Positions 17,399 to 26,491 of a stretch of DNA of 64,000 nucleotides are shown here, piece after piece; position 1 is the first letter of the stretch, and each line of letters starts with the position of its first letter. The translations under genes were made by a program, and so were the position numbers. Below the pieces are notes generated by a model. The model worked only from the letters and a program-made list of their open reading frames with translations. It ran no database searches and was not told the DNA's origin. This DNA is from Alkaliphilus serpentinus (GTDB taxonomy: Bacteria > Bacillota > Clostridia > Peptostreptococcales > Natronincolaceae): positions 1 through 64,000 of the forward strand of contig NZ_WBZB01000047.1 of the NCBI RefSeq assembly GCF_009017255.1, in the 5' to 3' direction.

Positions 17399-19219
17399 CT
17401 ATCTTCCACCGGCTTTGCCCATAAACTCAAATTTGTAATCTGGTATCTGAAAGTTCACATGCAATCTTTTAGAACCAATCATCACAAGGGCATTTCCCCT
17501 TTTCTTTTGACCTAATAGCTGTTCTTCAGCATCTGTTAGATTGTATAGTTTCTTGGTTTCGATTAAATTCATGCCATCACAACCCATCAGTATTTTATAA
17601 GCCGGAATGTCAAGCAGTGCTTGTCCATAAAGCTTAATCTTTGGATCTAAGAAATCAACAACTGAATGGGATATAATCGCTACCCCTGCTTCATATTTTC
17701 TAGCTCTTTTTTCAACATTTCTTAAAAATACCAAAGACTGCGGCACATTGGGATCGATCATAAGATAACTTTCATCACATATTAATAAAACCGGTTCATT
17801 TCTGTCTAAACTCATTTGCTGCCAGCACCACGTAAGGATATTGAAATACTGAGTTCTTTTGATATTGTCACTGGTGTTTTGTAGATCATGAGTATCCAAG
17901 CAGATACATCTTGAACTTGTCTTGATTGTGCTTTTACCGTTCCATAAAAAAGCGTCGCTACCAAGAGCTATATCCTGTAACAGTAACGCCAACTCTTCAT
18001 ATTCATTTTTGCTTGATGAAGTTTTTCCCTTAGTGGCCTTTTCTTTCAACAGTTCATACAGATCTGAAAAAACCGGAAAATCTTCATTTGATAATATATT
18101 AATATCTGTATCCCATCTAATACCAAAATGATTGTATAGTTTGATTAGCACGTTCTTAAGAATTGCTCTTTGCTTATCTGATAGAGAAGGTAAGTATAAG
18201 CTAAAAAAGATTTCAAGGTTCTTCATGTAGATGGCCATATCTCCCATACCATGACCTTCATCCTTATAATATTTGTCATCATCATCTACAGGTGTGGGTC
18301 TAATTTGCAATGGATTAATTTTACCATTGACATCACCACCGGTATTAATCCAGTCGCCATTCAAAGCCTTTGTAATTTCTTGGTACTCTCTCTCGGGATC
18401 TATGAAGATAATTTTAGTTCCTTTCATATATTCTGAAAGAGCAATATGCTTAACGACGGTGCTTTTTCCAACCCCTGCCACGCCCATAATGGTAAAATTG
18501 GTATTCGTTCTGTCATTCCCTCTTTTCCATGGATCAAGAACAACAAGACCACCTGTACTATCACGTCCAAAATAATAACCGGTTCCATCATTATAACCGG
18601 AAGATGAAAAAGGAAAACCCCCGACAAAACTGCTCATTGGAATGACTCTTTTAAGTACTTCTCCAATCGCTTCATCGAGGGTATAATATGGTGCAACACT
18701 TTTAAATGCTTGTTCTTGTAGATTTGCCATAATTCTTAATTTAGCTTTACTTGTGGCAATGATACTTTCTGTTTTTCTGCAAATCTTTTGAAAGTTGTTT
18801 TCTTCCCTTGAAATCACCATGATGGATATAATCATGGTTCCAACGGTTTCACCTTCTCTGTCAATTTGAAGCATGATCTTTTCACCATCCATAGCTGCTT
18901 GCTCTGCCCTTTGCCGAATGAGTGGATCTTTTGCTGAATCCGCTGCACTTCGATTTTGGATGACATTTTTCGATAATCCTGAAATAAATTCACCATTATC
19001 GATCGGTATAAATGTAATGCCGACGACTGTTCCGGGTATGTTTGTGATTTTTGCTAGCCATCCATAATCGACTTTTTGCGGGTACTTGACAATACCATAA
19101 ATTCTCCCTGAGCTTTCACCTACAATCAGGCTGTTTCTTTTAAGTTCAAGACCGATTGGAGTAATGATGTTTAATAGGCTATTATTAACTGTTGATTGAT
19201 TGTTCTGTGTCTTTTTCAT
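17399..19219 (-). CDS. virB4: VirB4/TraE-type conjugation ATPase
   Basis: 606 residues. Walker A IMGVAGVGKSTVVKHIA lies near residue 247, followed by KIIFIDPEREYQEI; Walker B PVLLICDESYLMI near 476; then RNVEKRARKYEAGVAIISHS, typical of VirB4/TraC. VirB4 powers assembly of the type IV secretion channel at the inner membrane. The N-terminal ~200 residues are the substrate-contact domain (GIVKYPQKVDYGWLAK, YYTLDEAIGEVLKRVIPMSS). GGAGG lies 8 nt before the ATG. An intrinsic terminator immediately upstream separates it from the AAA/TOPRIM genes, so it needs read-through or a promoter of its own, which I could not identify. Confidence 0.92.
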   Translation of the reverse strand: MKKTQNNQSTVNNSLLNIITPIGLELKRNSLIVGESSGRIYGIVKYPQKVDYGWLAKITNIPGTVVGITFIPIDNGEFISGLSKNVIQNRSAADSAKDPLIRQRAEQAAMDGEKIMLQIDREGETVGTMIISIMVISREENNFQKICRKTESIIATSKAKLRIMANLQEQAFKSVAPYYTLDEAIGEVLKRVIPMSSFVGGFPFSSSGYNDGTGYYFGRDSTGGLVVLDPWKRGNDRTNTNFTIMGVAGVGKSTVVKHIALSEYMKGTKIIFIDPEREYQEITKALNGDWINTGGDVNGKINPLQIRPTPVDDDDKYYKDEGHGMGDMAIYMKNLEIFFSLYLPSLSDKQRAILKNVLIKLYNHFGIRWDTDINILSNEDFPVFSDLYELLKEKATKGKTSSSKNEYEELALLLQDIALGSDAFLWNGKSTIKTSSRCICLDTHDLQNTSDNIKRTQYFNILTWCWQQMSLDRNEPVLLICDESYLMIDPNVPQSLVFLRNVEKRARKYEAGVAIISHSVVDFLDPKIKLYGQALLDIPAYKILMGCDGMNLIETKKLYNLTDAEEQLLGQKKRGNALVMIGSKRLHVNFQIPDYKFEFMGKAGGR

Positions 19220-19245
19220 TCACTTTTCCTCCATTTTTTTGCACG

Positions 19246-19274
19246 AAAAAAACACAACATCAATGTGCTGTGTT
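19246..19274 (-). terminator. Intrinsic terminator after the AAA/TOPRIM pair
   Basis: On the minus strand a 9-bp stem (AACACAGCA / TGTTGTGTT, one G-U pair) with loop CATTGA is followed by a run of seven T. It lies 24 bp after the TOPRIM stop and about 30 bp before virB4. Confidence 0.8.
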
Positions 19275-19297
19275 TTCTCGTGATTATATTCATTTAG

Positions 19298-19990
19298 TTA
19301 ATCTATCTTTTTTTCAAAGAACAAGTGAAAATTGCTATACCGTTTGAGGGAATTTCCGTTAAGTTTTATAAATTCCCAAGTCTCTTTGTAATCGCCTTTA
19401 ACTGCAAACTGTTCATCTCGAATGAAGTCAATAAATGTCGTTTCCGTCTTATAATAGGAATCAGAAAACCGCTCAGCATACTCCATCTTCAATTCATCCG
19501 CCAGATTTATCTCATTATGCAAAACGTGTTCAAGATTACAAGAAAAATAATACATGCTATACGGAATACCCGATATCTTTGGACAGAGTGATAATCGATT
19601 AATAACTTGCTGTTTTCTACTGTTTCTTTCAAGAACACGCTCTACCCCGTTTGCAATAATCGCAGATTCTGAATAAGCAAATTCCTCTACTTCTTCCACT
19701 TGAATTTGATTACTTTCTATATAAGCCCCATCCATGTCGATTAGATGAACGATGCGAATGATATCGCTCTTTTTTATTCCTAGTTCTCTTGCTAGAAAAG
19801 CTTTAACATGATCATTGACTTTGGCAATGGCATTAGAGCTATTTGAAAAGCGATCACTGGTTATATCTCCTCCGGTTATATAAAACCTTACCAGGTTCGA
19901 CGAAACCAATTTATCAATAATGCCACCTAAAGATGTTTTATCAGTGACACCTTCTACAATAAATAGAATGACCTTTTTAGTTTTCATCAA
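19298..19990 (-). CDS. TOPRIM-domain protein paired with AAA ATPase
   Basis: 230 residues. The N-terminus VILFIVEGVTDKTSLGGI supplies the TOPRIM glutamate and IRIVHLIDMDGAYIES supplies the D-x-D pair near residue 89. The rest is unassigned. Small TOPRIM proteins encoded next to an AAA ATPase occur in several anti-phage arrangements (AbiL-like, RloA/RloB-like, and by analogy OLD, Gabija and PARIS), where the TOPRIM partner is the nuclease. It overlaps the AAA gene by 14 bp, so the two are coupled. The exact subtype is undecided. Confidence 0.72.
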   Translation of the reverse strand: MMKTKKVILFIVEGVTDKTSLGGIIDKLVSSNLVRFYITGGDITSDRFSNSSNAIAKVNDHVKAFLARELGIKKSDIIRIVHLIDMDGAYIESNQIQVEEVEEFAYSESAIIANGVERVLERNSRKQQVINRLSLCPKISGIPYSMYYFSCNLEHVLHNEINLADELKMEYAERFSDSYYKTETTFIDFIRDEQFAVKGDYKETWEFIKLNGNSLKRYSNFHLFFEKKID

Positions 19991-21365
19991 TCACCCTCCC
20001 AGCAATCCTGAAGGCACGACTGATATCAAAACTATTGGTCTCTTTGTAGATTTCCTCTTTTTGTCCACCAAGATTTATGCTTCGATAATACAAGTTTCGA
20101 AGGTTATTATTGCTCTTAACATTTGCAAAGCGCATATAGCGATTTTTAGGATTCGTTGTTGTAAAGATGATTGAACTTGTATCCAGCATTTCAAGGGGTC
20201 TCAAATTATGAGAAGTAAAGATCAACTGTCCTTTTCCGTTTTCACTGATAATCTGAAGAATTTCACCAAGTAAATATTCAAATATGCCGGCATCCAGTTC
20301 ATCAACCACCATACAAACTGTAGGATTATTAAACATTGTTATCAAAGTACTCAATATTGAGATGATTTTTTTGATACCATCAGATTCATATTTTAAAGGA
20401 ACTTTTATGTCATCTCTTATGGATATGAGTTCAATCCGAATCCCTTCATTACCATCTTCTCTAAGTTGCTTGCCATGGTTTTTCAAACCGATATTAAGAC
20501 CTGGAACAATAGTCTCAAGAACAATATTCATCTGGTCAATAATCTTAACCACAACATTATAAACTTCTTCTGGTACAACCGATGGCTTTAATAGACCGAT
20601 TGCCAAATCTCCCTGTGTCACCTTTTTCTCATCCAACAACCTGAAACTAAAGGGAATTAACACATTCATGTTAATCATTCCTGAATGGTGATTCTTTATG
20701 ATGAAAAGATTAACATTGGCATAATGTTTTAAAGCTAGAATAATCTCTGTGTAGTTTTTAAAAGCATCACTTTTCTTAATAATATCTTCTAACTCACTGC
20801 TGAAAACAAAAGAGGTACTGTTTTTATCTGACATTTTTTTTGCAACACCCAAATCAATTTGAACATCAGCATTATTTGAAGTGAGTAAACGATAGTTTTT
20901 TACCGGTTTAAAAACATATTCTTTGTTTTTTACGTGATAATCAATAATTCCCGCTTTACTTTTCCAAGCACCATCAATAAGCTCTTTGTACGTTAAGTTT
21001 TCTCGAATGACTTTAGCTTTGTTTTCATCTGTTCTTTCAATCTCTACTTCGTAGAAAATCTGATACTCATGATCACCTTGGTTCAAATCAAAACCAAGTT
21101 TGATCGTGGCAGTTTCTTCTGCTTCAAAAATATAGTCACGTGCATTTTTAGGTAGCTCTTTTCCACTTATAAGGTGTTTAATAATCCACATAGCATCAAC
21201 AAATGCTGTTTTACCCGAACCATTTTGACCGTATATGCCAACGATCTCAGAACGCATTAATTTTTTTGATGATGCATTATCATTTGGAAAATCAATTTTT
21301 CCATATTCAACATTTTTTATATTATATAGTTCAGCTTCTTTTATACGAATCATAGAATCTTTCAT
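19977..21365 (-). CDS. AAA (ABC/SMC-like) ATPase of a two-gene defense-type cassette
   Basis: About 462 residues. Walker A GIYGQNGSGKTAFVDAMW is near residue 45; Walker B VCMVVDELDAGIFEYLLG near 352; LIFTSHNLRPLEMLD is the switch histidine region. This is the AAA_21/AAA_15 type found in RloA, AbiL-like and OLD-related systems. ATG at 21365 has GGAGGTG 6 nt upstream; the GTG at 21374 is within that site. It is followed by the overlapping TOPRIM gene and preceded by inverted repeats. The pair interrupts an otherwise continuous T4SS gene order, which suggests acquisition as cargo. Confidence 0.78.
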   Translation of the reverse strand: MKDSMIRIKEAELYNIKNVEYGKIDFPNDNASSKKLMRSEIVGIYGQNGSGKTAFVDAMWIIKHLISGKELPKNARDYIFEAEETATIKLGFDLNQGDHEYQIFYEVEIERTDENKAKVIRENLTYKELIDGAWKSKAGIIDYHVKNKEYVFKPVKNYRLLTSNNADVQIDLGVAKKMSDKNSTSFVFSSELEDIIKKSDAFKNYTEIILALKHYANVNLFIIKNHHSGMINMNVLIPFSFRLLDEKKVTQGDLAIGLLKPSVVPEEVYNVVVKIIDQMNIVLETIVPGLNIGLKNHGKQLREDGNEGIRIELISIRDDIKVPLKYESDGIKKIISILSTLITMFNNPTVCMVVDELDAGIFEYLLGEILQIISENGKGQLIFTSHNLRPLEMLDTSSIIFTTTNPKNRYMRFANVKSNNNLRNLYYRSINLGGQKEEIYKETNSFDISRAFRIAGRVIDEN

Positions 21366-21415
21366 TACATACACCTCCGGTTACAATAAATCTTATCACA
21401 AAACACTCGATTTGT

Positions 21416-21449
21416 AAATGTATTTTATTAATAAGATACATTTTGTATC
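21416..21449. promoter_or_regulatory. Inverted repeats upstream of the AAA/TOPRIM pair
   Basis: AAATGTAT (21416-21423) and ATACATTT (21436-21443) are inverted arms 12 bp apart. An overlapping short palindrome GATACA-TTT-TGTATC covers 21435-21449. Position about 50-85 bp before the AAA start suggests an operator or the border of the inserted cassette. I could not fix a promoter. Confidence 0.4.
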
Positions 21450-21511
21450 GATTGTTAATTTTATATAGCGTTTATTATAACCATATTTTAGTATCGTATT
21501 CACCAAACACC

Positions 21512-22153
21512 CTACTCATAATAAATATATGCAGGATTATTAATTGAATTACACAGTCGGGTTATTTCTTGTTCTTTTATGATGTCGCAATGAATGTTGA
21601 CACTTTCAAACTTTTGAATCATTTCCTTACACTCTTTAATCAAATCCGATTCTATACCTTCTCGATATCGACTCCAAATCATGATAAAAAAGTTTCTTTC
21701 TATAACTTCACCACTGGTAGCAAAATTGCTAATTTCCATGATTTCGTGCCTGAGGAGCTCTTTTTGCTTTTGATCTGTGGTCTCTAATAAAAGACTTTGG
21801 TACTCATTCACCAGTGGTGTGATATCCACCGGTCGTGAGACTGCCAAAAACTTAAAGGGTTTCTGAACACTAGATAATTCAGCTGTTAAAACCTTTGAAA
21901 TCTGTTCTTTTTCACTGTCTGAAAATAAATCTATACTAATTGGATGAATCTTAATATAAGCGATAATCTGACCATCTCTTGTATATAAAAATCTATCATG
22001 AATATCTTCCACATTAACAAACTCCTGAGCTGTCTTTTGATTCTCATTAATCTGATCATTCTTTAGTTGCTTTGGTCTCTTTAAAAAGAAAAACGCTACT
22101 GCTCCTGCAATAGCACATAATAAAATCATAATAATTGGTAATACTGGATTCAT
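21512..22153 (-). CDS. Membrane-anchored T4SS protein, VirB4-N-terminal-like
   Basis: 213 residues. Residues ~4-24 are a membrane helix (LPIIMILLCAIAGAVAFFFL), followed by a soluble domain with VEDIHDRFLYTRDGQIIAY and IKIHPISIDLFSDSEKEQI. This text resembles the N-terminal domain of TraE/VirB4 proteins of Gram-positive conjugative elements, here as a separate anchored protein. It lies 16 bp after the NlpC/P60 gene and before the AAA/TOPRIM insertion; virB4 itself comes next. It probably recruits VirB4 to the membrane, which is inference. Confidence 0.6.
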   Translation of the reverse strand: MNPVLPIIMILLCAIAGAVAFFFLKRPKQLKNDQINENQKTAQEFVNVEDIHDRFLYTRDGQIIAYIKIHPISIDLFSDSEKEQISKVLTAELSSVQKPFKFLAVSRPVDITPLVNEYQSLLLETTDQKQKELLRHEIMEISNFATSGEVIERNFFIMIWSRYREGIESDLIKECKEMIQKFESVNIHCDIIKEQEITRLCNSINNPAYIYYE

Positions 22154-22169
22154 GCTTAACCTCCCGACT

Positions 22170-23399
22170 TTAATTGATTAGAACTGCCGGTCTTCTATAA
22201 TATAGAAAACCAACACTTTCTGCTGTTGATATTGAAACGTTGTTAGCACCTGATGAACAGTAAATAACCATGATTTGTCCGTTATCGTTTCTACCTGTAA
22301 CGATACCAATATGATTAACCTTTCTCGTTCCTGGTATTGCAAGAAAAGCGAGATCACCTTTCATTGCTGCACTTGTCGGAATACTTGTAGATACATTCCA
22401 CTGAGCTGTTGTGCCGTGGCCTATTGTTGATTCAATAGACTCAGCAGGTAATCCTACATTCACGAATACCCAAGTCACAAAGCCTGAACAATCTAAGCCA
22501 AAGGGACGTATTGTACCTGTAGATGAGCTTCCCGGTGAAGTTACTTCCATATCTGTTCCAAAGCGATTATCCCATCCGATAGCTAGACTTTTTCCACCCC
22601 AGAAATAATTTACTTTCCCGACTAAGCTTTCAGCTGCTTCAACAACTTTTTCACTTTCGATGATTATGTCTTCGGGGATATGACTCTTTATTTCTTCAAT
22701 TTCTTCCCTATCCAGAAAAGTCTTGCTGTTACCCGAAGCCATCAATATGCCATATCCACTTTGACGCATTTCACCAATCATCTGATTCTGCACATCATCA
22801 AATCCATAAACTTCACCGATATCTTCTGCTGTCAAACTGTCAATAGTAATAATTTTAGTGGTTGTTGTAACTGTTTTAGTCTCAATAACCGACTCTCCAT
22901 CATCATTCGTTGTCGTGACTTCAACTTCTTTTGATGTGGTTTCATAAGTAGTGGTTATTACGTTCATATCTAGGTAGACTTGTCTAAGCTTTTCTAGTTG
23001 ATTGTCAGATAGAACTGCAACCTGCTCTGCATCATCTTTTGTCACATTATATTTCACTGCGAAAGCAATCAATACATCTTCCGAATTATCAATTAGTAAT
23101 GCGTCTTCACTTCCCATAACTATAGTTTTAATGATATCTGCGGTCGAATCGGCTTGTTCCTGTTGTACACTATGCCTAAAATCTTCTTTCATCTCATTCA
23201 ACGCACTGATAACCGAAACCGTTTCTTCTTGACCATCAAGTATTGAAAAAAAGATCGCAAATGGTGATGATAAAACTAGTAGAATGATGATAAATGGAAC
23301 AAGGCAGGCAACCAATACGATTCGCCTGCCCTTTTCATCTGACAAAACTGTAGTAGCAATTTTTGCTGCTGCTTTTAGTGTCGCTGGGTCTATTGCCAT
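22170..23399 (-). CDS. NlpC/P60 cell-wall hydrolase of the conjugation apparatus
   Basis: 409 residues. One membrane helix at ~30-55 (VLVACLVPFIIILLVLSS), a charged middle region with a run of Thr/Glu, and a C-terminal NlpC/P60 domain. The catalytic cysteine is in PFGLDCSGFVTWVF near 303 and the histidine in VNHIGIVTGRN near 360. Such VirB1-like enzymes open peptidoglycan locally so that the channel can pass. The domain contains an insert rich in Gly/Ser/Thr (TSPGSSSTGTIRP) just before the cysteine. GGGGAG lies before the ATG. It follows the large secreted protein by 14 bp. Confidence 0.88.
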   Translation of the reverse strand: MAIDPATLKAAAKIATTVLSDEKGRRIVLVACLVPFIIILLVLSSPFAIFFSILDGQEETVSVISALNEMKEDFRHSVQQEQADSTADIIKTIVMGSEDALLIDNSEDVLIAFAVKYNVTKDDAEQVAVLSDNQLEKLRQVYLDMNVITTTYETTSKEVEVTTTNDDGESVIETKTVTTTTKIITIDSLTAEDIGEVYGFDDVQNQMIGEMRQSGYGILMASGNSKTFLDREEIEEIKSHIPEDIIIESEKVVEAAESLVGKVNYFWGGKSLAIGWDNRFGTDMEVTSPGSSSTGTIRPFGLDCSGFVTWVFVNVGLPAESIESTIGHGTTAQWNVSTSIPTSAAMKGDLAFLAIPGTRKVNHIGIVTGRNDNGQIMVIYCSSGANNVSISTAESVGFLYYRRPAVLIN

Positions 23400-23413
23400 G
23401 TCTCACTCCCCCT

Positions 23414-25450
23414 CTATTTTGGTCCAATGTGCCAATCCATGTATAAATCTCCATCAATGGTCACATCGTCATTTAAATTTATTCTAAGCATGCCATCTGG
23501 CGTCCACATATCAATTATTTCTGAATAGACACTATACCTTCCATCCGGAAACCATAGTGGTGTAAAATGAACTCGGCTATTATAAGTTGAATACTTATTT
23601 TCTTTAAATGCAAATTCACCATATTCCCTTGCATCCAGCAACCTCCAATAAATATCATAATGAAACTCTGGGAAATAAGTAATGACATTTTGAGCATTGG
23701 TAACATGAGAACTTGGAGCATTGGTTGTTGGGAAGGTTGAAACATTGATATTTACACCATAACCTGATCTCATAACCTCTCCGTCTGCGGTTGGAGATTT
23801 TTCATCCGGTTCCAATGACATATCGCCTGTGAGACTGGCACTATAGTTTGTATAATCATATTCCCAGTGTCCTTCATCTACCCAATGACCGTTATCAACC
23901 CACTCACCTCGATCAACCCAGCGATATCTTCTGTGCCCTGGACAATAATCATCATCTCCATCACCATCAGTATCCCTGCATCCACCAGAATGATGATAGG
24001 TATAGTAATCCTTCTGCCAATCAGATTCCCATTCCCATTTTGGATGCCATACCCATTTTGGAATCCAGTTACAATCATACACGCCCCAGTTCGCAGTAGT
24101 TTTCTCTGCTTTTACTGGAATACTTGGTAAGGTAAAATGATCATTTTGGTCATTGGCTGTTGGATTTGGTGGCTCACTTAAGCTTAAATCTACGACCTTA
24201 CCAATTAAAGTAGTACTTCGACTTGTTCCATCAATTTTAGCTGCACTATTTCCACTAACATTTACTTGAATTGTTACATCACCAGGCGTATTTGGAGTAT
24301 GCCATTTGAGCCAAACCAGTTCTGAACCGCCACTAGGAATAACGACCTCAGTATTCTTTGTGTAGCCATTGGCACTGATGGTTACAGTGGCAGTGTTTTT
24401 AACTGGATTGTTGTAAGCTGTTTCACTTACATGGCGGTTATCAGGCGTTATGTCATCACTTGCGTAAATTCGAACTGACGTAATAACATCTGTGTCAACA
24501 CGATACTCATAGTCATACTCTGTATCATTTTCAACTACATTGACCGCATTCGCCTTTAATAGGCGCATACCCCAACCACCGCCTGCTATGATACGATTTA
24601 AATCCCAATACACATTATCAGGAAGTGCCGACGTTACCGGATAACCAAACCAACTTTCTTCTAAAAAAATGGAATTTGGCAAATCAGAATGGGTCATCCC
24701 TGAAATATACTGCCCATCAGCTCCACCCCTAAAATTAAAATACCCTAGCTTTTGAGCTAAGGCATATTCTGTGGCAGTAAAGGCTAATGTGGTTGTACGG
24801 TCTTTTAGATATGAAATAATCACAGGTTCATAAACAATCAGCCATGGCACTTTGTTCTGATATTGACCATCAACTTTAATGGGTAGGATTTCTTCTGTGG
24901 GATAGAATTTTCTATCACCTTCAATAGTAAAACTTATGTTTTCTACTAGACCTTCTCTAGAAGTTCCTTTTTGAGTGGCAAAATAATTTATAAACATATC
25001 AAGCGTATTTACATCTCCAAAATAGGATTTTACAGAGCCTATATTGCCACCATTCGTAATTGGTATTGGTGGTGGATTGTCAGTAACTATTATTGGACTG
25101 TTATTAGGTGTAAAAGCATTTCCCTCTTGATAATTCACTTTATTTTCAATACCAAAAAACACGTTTGATGGCATTGAAAAGTTGGATGGTTTAACATATA
25201 TAGGTCTTGAGCCAATCATTTTCCAATCTGAGCTTAAATTTGTATTCTTATCAGCTTGATCTGACAAACCAACATATACAGATACTTTGTACATATTTTC
25301 ACTGCCACGGTAAAATCCTTTACCATCCAGTGCATTACTTGTATCACCTGAACCTGTATCAGCATTGTCATCGGCATATACGGTTAAAGAACCAATCAAT
25401 AATGCCATGACAAGAAATAGTCCTAGTACACTTTTAAATTTCTTCATCAT
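23414..25450 (-). CDS. Large secreted protein of the transfer operon with W-rich and Ca-loop insert
   Basis: About 678 residues with a signal peptide (SVLGLFLVMALLIGSLTVYA). The body is extracellular in character, with beta-rich segments such as NPVKNTATVTISANGY. Near residues 480-550 lies an unusual insert: WHPKWEWESDW, then cysteines around DTDGDGDDDY (a dockerin/EF-hand-like calcium loop) and three tandem WVDxGx units. No sortase motif or C-terminal membrane helix is visible. The best start is the ATG at 25450 (GGAGG, 7 nt). It sits between the acidic membrane protein and the wall hydrolase, which suggests a surface or adhesion role in mating, but no family is recognised. Confidence 0.65.
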   Translation of the reverse strand: MMKKFKSVLGLFLVMALLIGSLTVYADDNADTGSGDTSNALDGKGFYRGSENMYKVSVYVGLSDQADKNTNLSSDWKMIGSRPIYVKPSNFSMPSNVFFGIENKVNYQEGNAFTPNNSPIIVTDNPPPIPITNGGNIGSVKSYFGDVNTLDMFINYFATQKGTSREGLVENISFTIEGDRKFYPTEEILPIKVDGQYQNKVPWLIVYEPVIISYLKDRTTTLAFTATEYALAQKLGYFNFRGGADGQYISGMTHSDLPNSIFLEESWFGYPVTSALPDNVYWDLNRIIAGGGWGMRLLKANAVNVVENDTEYDYEYRVDTDVITSVRIYASDDITPDNRHVSETAYNNPVKNTATVTISANGYTKNTEVVIPSGGSELVWLKWHTPNTPGDVTIQVNVSGNSAAKIDGTSRSTTLIGKVVDLSLSEPPNPTANDQNDHFTLPSIPVKAEKTTANWGVYDCNWIPKWVWHPKWEWESDWQKDYYTYHHSGGCRDTDGDGDDDYCPGHRRYRWVDRGEWVDNGHWVDEGHWEYDYTNYSASLTGDMSLEPDEKSPTADGEVMRSGYGVNINVSTFPTTNAPSSHVTNAQNVITYFPEFHYDIYWRLLDAREYGEFAFKENKYSTYNSRVHFTPLWFPDGRYSVYSEIIDMWTPDGMLRINLNDDVTIDGDLYMDWHIGPK

Positions 25451-25464
25451 TTTCATTCCTCCAT

Positions 25465-25500
25465 AAAAAAAGACAGCTCTTACTTTCTAAGAGGCTGTCT
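25465..25500 (-). terminator. Intrinsic terminator/attenuator
   Basis: Minus-strand stem AGACAGCCTCTTA / TAAGAGCTGTCT (one bulged C) with loop GAAAG, followed by seven T. It lies between the acidic membrane protein gene and the large secreted protein, so it would reduce expression of the downstream genes. Confidence 0.8.
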
Positions 25501-25517
25501 AAAATATTTTTAATTGG

Positions 25518-26111
25518 TTAAAATTTGTCGCCTTCACCAGCTTTTCTTCCATCTTCATAATAGTCTTCGCCATTTGACTCTATAGGTTTTGCCGCATTCT
25601 CTGGATTTAAAAATGGGTTTTCAGATGATGGTACTAAATTGCTTTCGCTCTCTTCTTCTACTACTGGCTCTGGTTCTGTTGATTCTTGGGGTTCATTCAC
25701 CACAACAACTTCCTCAGGTTCAATAACCAAATCTTCTTCATTGTATTCAGGTACATTATCCATATCCTCTAAATCGTCATTGGTTTCAGGTTTATCTTTT
25801 GGTGCTTCTAGTTCTGGTTTTTCTGGTGGTTCAGGCATCGGCTCCTCAATGGAAGTAACTTCTGCTTTGTCTTCTGTCAGCTTCGTTTCAGTATCCTGAA
25901 TTTTAGGAACTTCAACAACTTGTTCAATTTCATCTGATTCTTCAATTTTTTCTACAACAGGTGCATTATTTTCAATATCAGATAATACATTGTCCTTTCC
26001 AACTTCTTGAGTATTGAGCTTCGAAAAAATCAAAGCACCGAATATTACTGCAACTATTATTAAAGATGTTCCTGTAAACAAAGTTATTTGTTTTGAATTC
26101 ATTTTTTTCAT
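25518..26111 (-). CDS. Membrane-anchored acidic, proline-rich protein
   Basis: 197 residues. A single N-terminal membrane helix (LFTGTSLIIVAVIFGALIF) is followed by a ~150-residue highly acidic tail rich in Glu, Pro and Val (for example PMPEPPEKPELEAPKDKPE) ending DGRKAGEGDKF. The short conserved-looking end resembles proteins annotated as DUF6550 in Clostridial conjugative elements; I hold this loosely. The tail is probably disordered and outside the membrane. AAGGAGG precedes the ATG. It follows the PadR gene by 14 bp and ends just before a terminator. Confidence 0.6.
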   Translation of the reverse strand: MKKMNSKQITLFTGTSLIIVAVIFGALIFSKLNTQEVGKDNVLSDIENNAPVVEKIEESDEIEQVVEVPKIQDTETKLTEDKAEVTSIEEPMPEPPEKPELEAPKDKPETNDDLEDMDNVPEYNEEDLVIEPEEVVVVNEPQESTEPEPVVEEESESNLVPSSENPFLNPENAAKPIESNGEDYYEDGRKAGEGDKF

Positions 26112-26125
26112 ATTCCACGACCTCC

Positions 26126-26452
26126 TTAGGTTTCGTTTATAATTAACTTTACTTCTTCTAATTTTTCTTTCAGCATATCAACTTCATATTGAAGGATTTT
26201 CTTCCCTTCTTCTGTCAATTGATATATCTTCTTATTTCTTTCCTGACCGTTCTCATCGATCTGTTCAATGAGCTCAAGCTTCAACAACTTTTTTAGGGTT
26301 GGGTACATTGTTCCAGTTTTTACTTCAAGTCTACTTTTTGTGATATTTAGTATGTCTCTTGTTAGTTCGTAACCACTCATCGGCTCCTTTGACAATGCCA
26401 ATAAGATATAAAAGCTTGGTTCATTCAGATTTATAGATGGTTTATTTTTCAT
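26126..26452 (-). CDS. PadR-family transcriptional regulator
   Basis: About 108 residues. FYILLALSKEPMSGYELTRD, then EVKTGTMYPTLKKLLKLELI and KIYQLTEEGKKILQYE give the PadR winged helix; the C-terminal helix (MLKEKLEEVKLII) is the dimerisation helix. PadR proteins normally repress their own operon by binding ATGT...ACAT palindromes. Two such sites lie directly upstream. ATG at 26452 (GGAG, 9 nt) is preferred; the frame open to 26491 begins inside the operator. It is placed in the middle of the Tad/T4SS gene run and probably controls the secreted protein, hydrolase and downstream T4SS genes. Confidence 0.88.
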   Translation of the reverse strand: MKNKPSINLNEPSFYILLALSKEPMSGYELTRDILNITKSRLEVKTGTMYPTLKKLLKLELIEQIDENGQERNKKIYQLTEEGKKILQYEVDMLKEKLEEVKLIINET

Positions 26453-26474
26453 GTTCATCAACTCCAATAACGAT

Positions 26475-26491
26475 ATGTATAAATTATACAT
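26475..26491. promoter_or_regulatory. PadR operator 1
   Basis: Perfect 17-bp palindrome ATGTATAAATTATACAT, that is ATGT-N9-ACAT, 23 bp upstream of the padR ATG. On the minus strand it contains TATAAT, which could be the -10 box. Confidence 0.7.

Noticed and set aside
25639-25899. 86-residue Ser/Thr-rich plus-strand ORF
   Set aside because: Mirror of the acidic Glu/Pro tail on the other strand; composition follows from that repeat.
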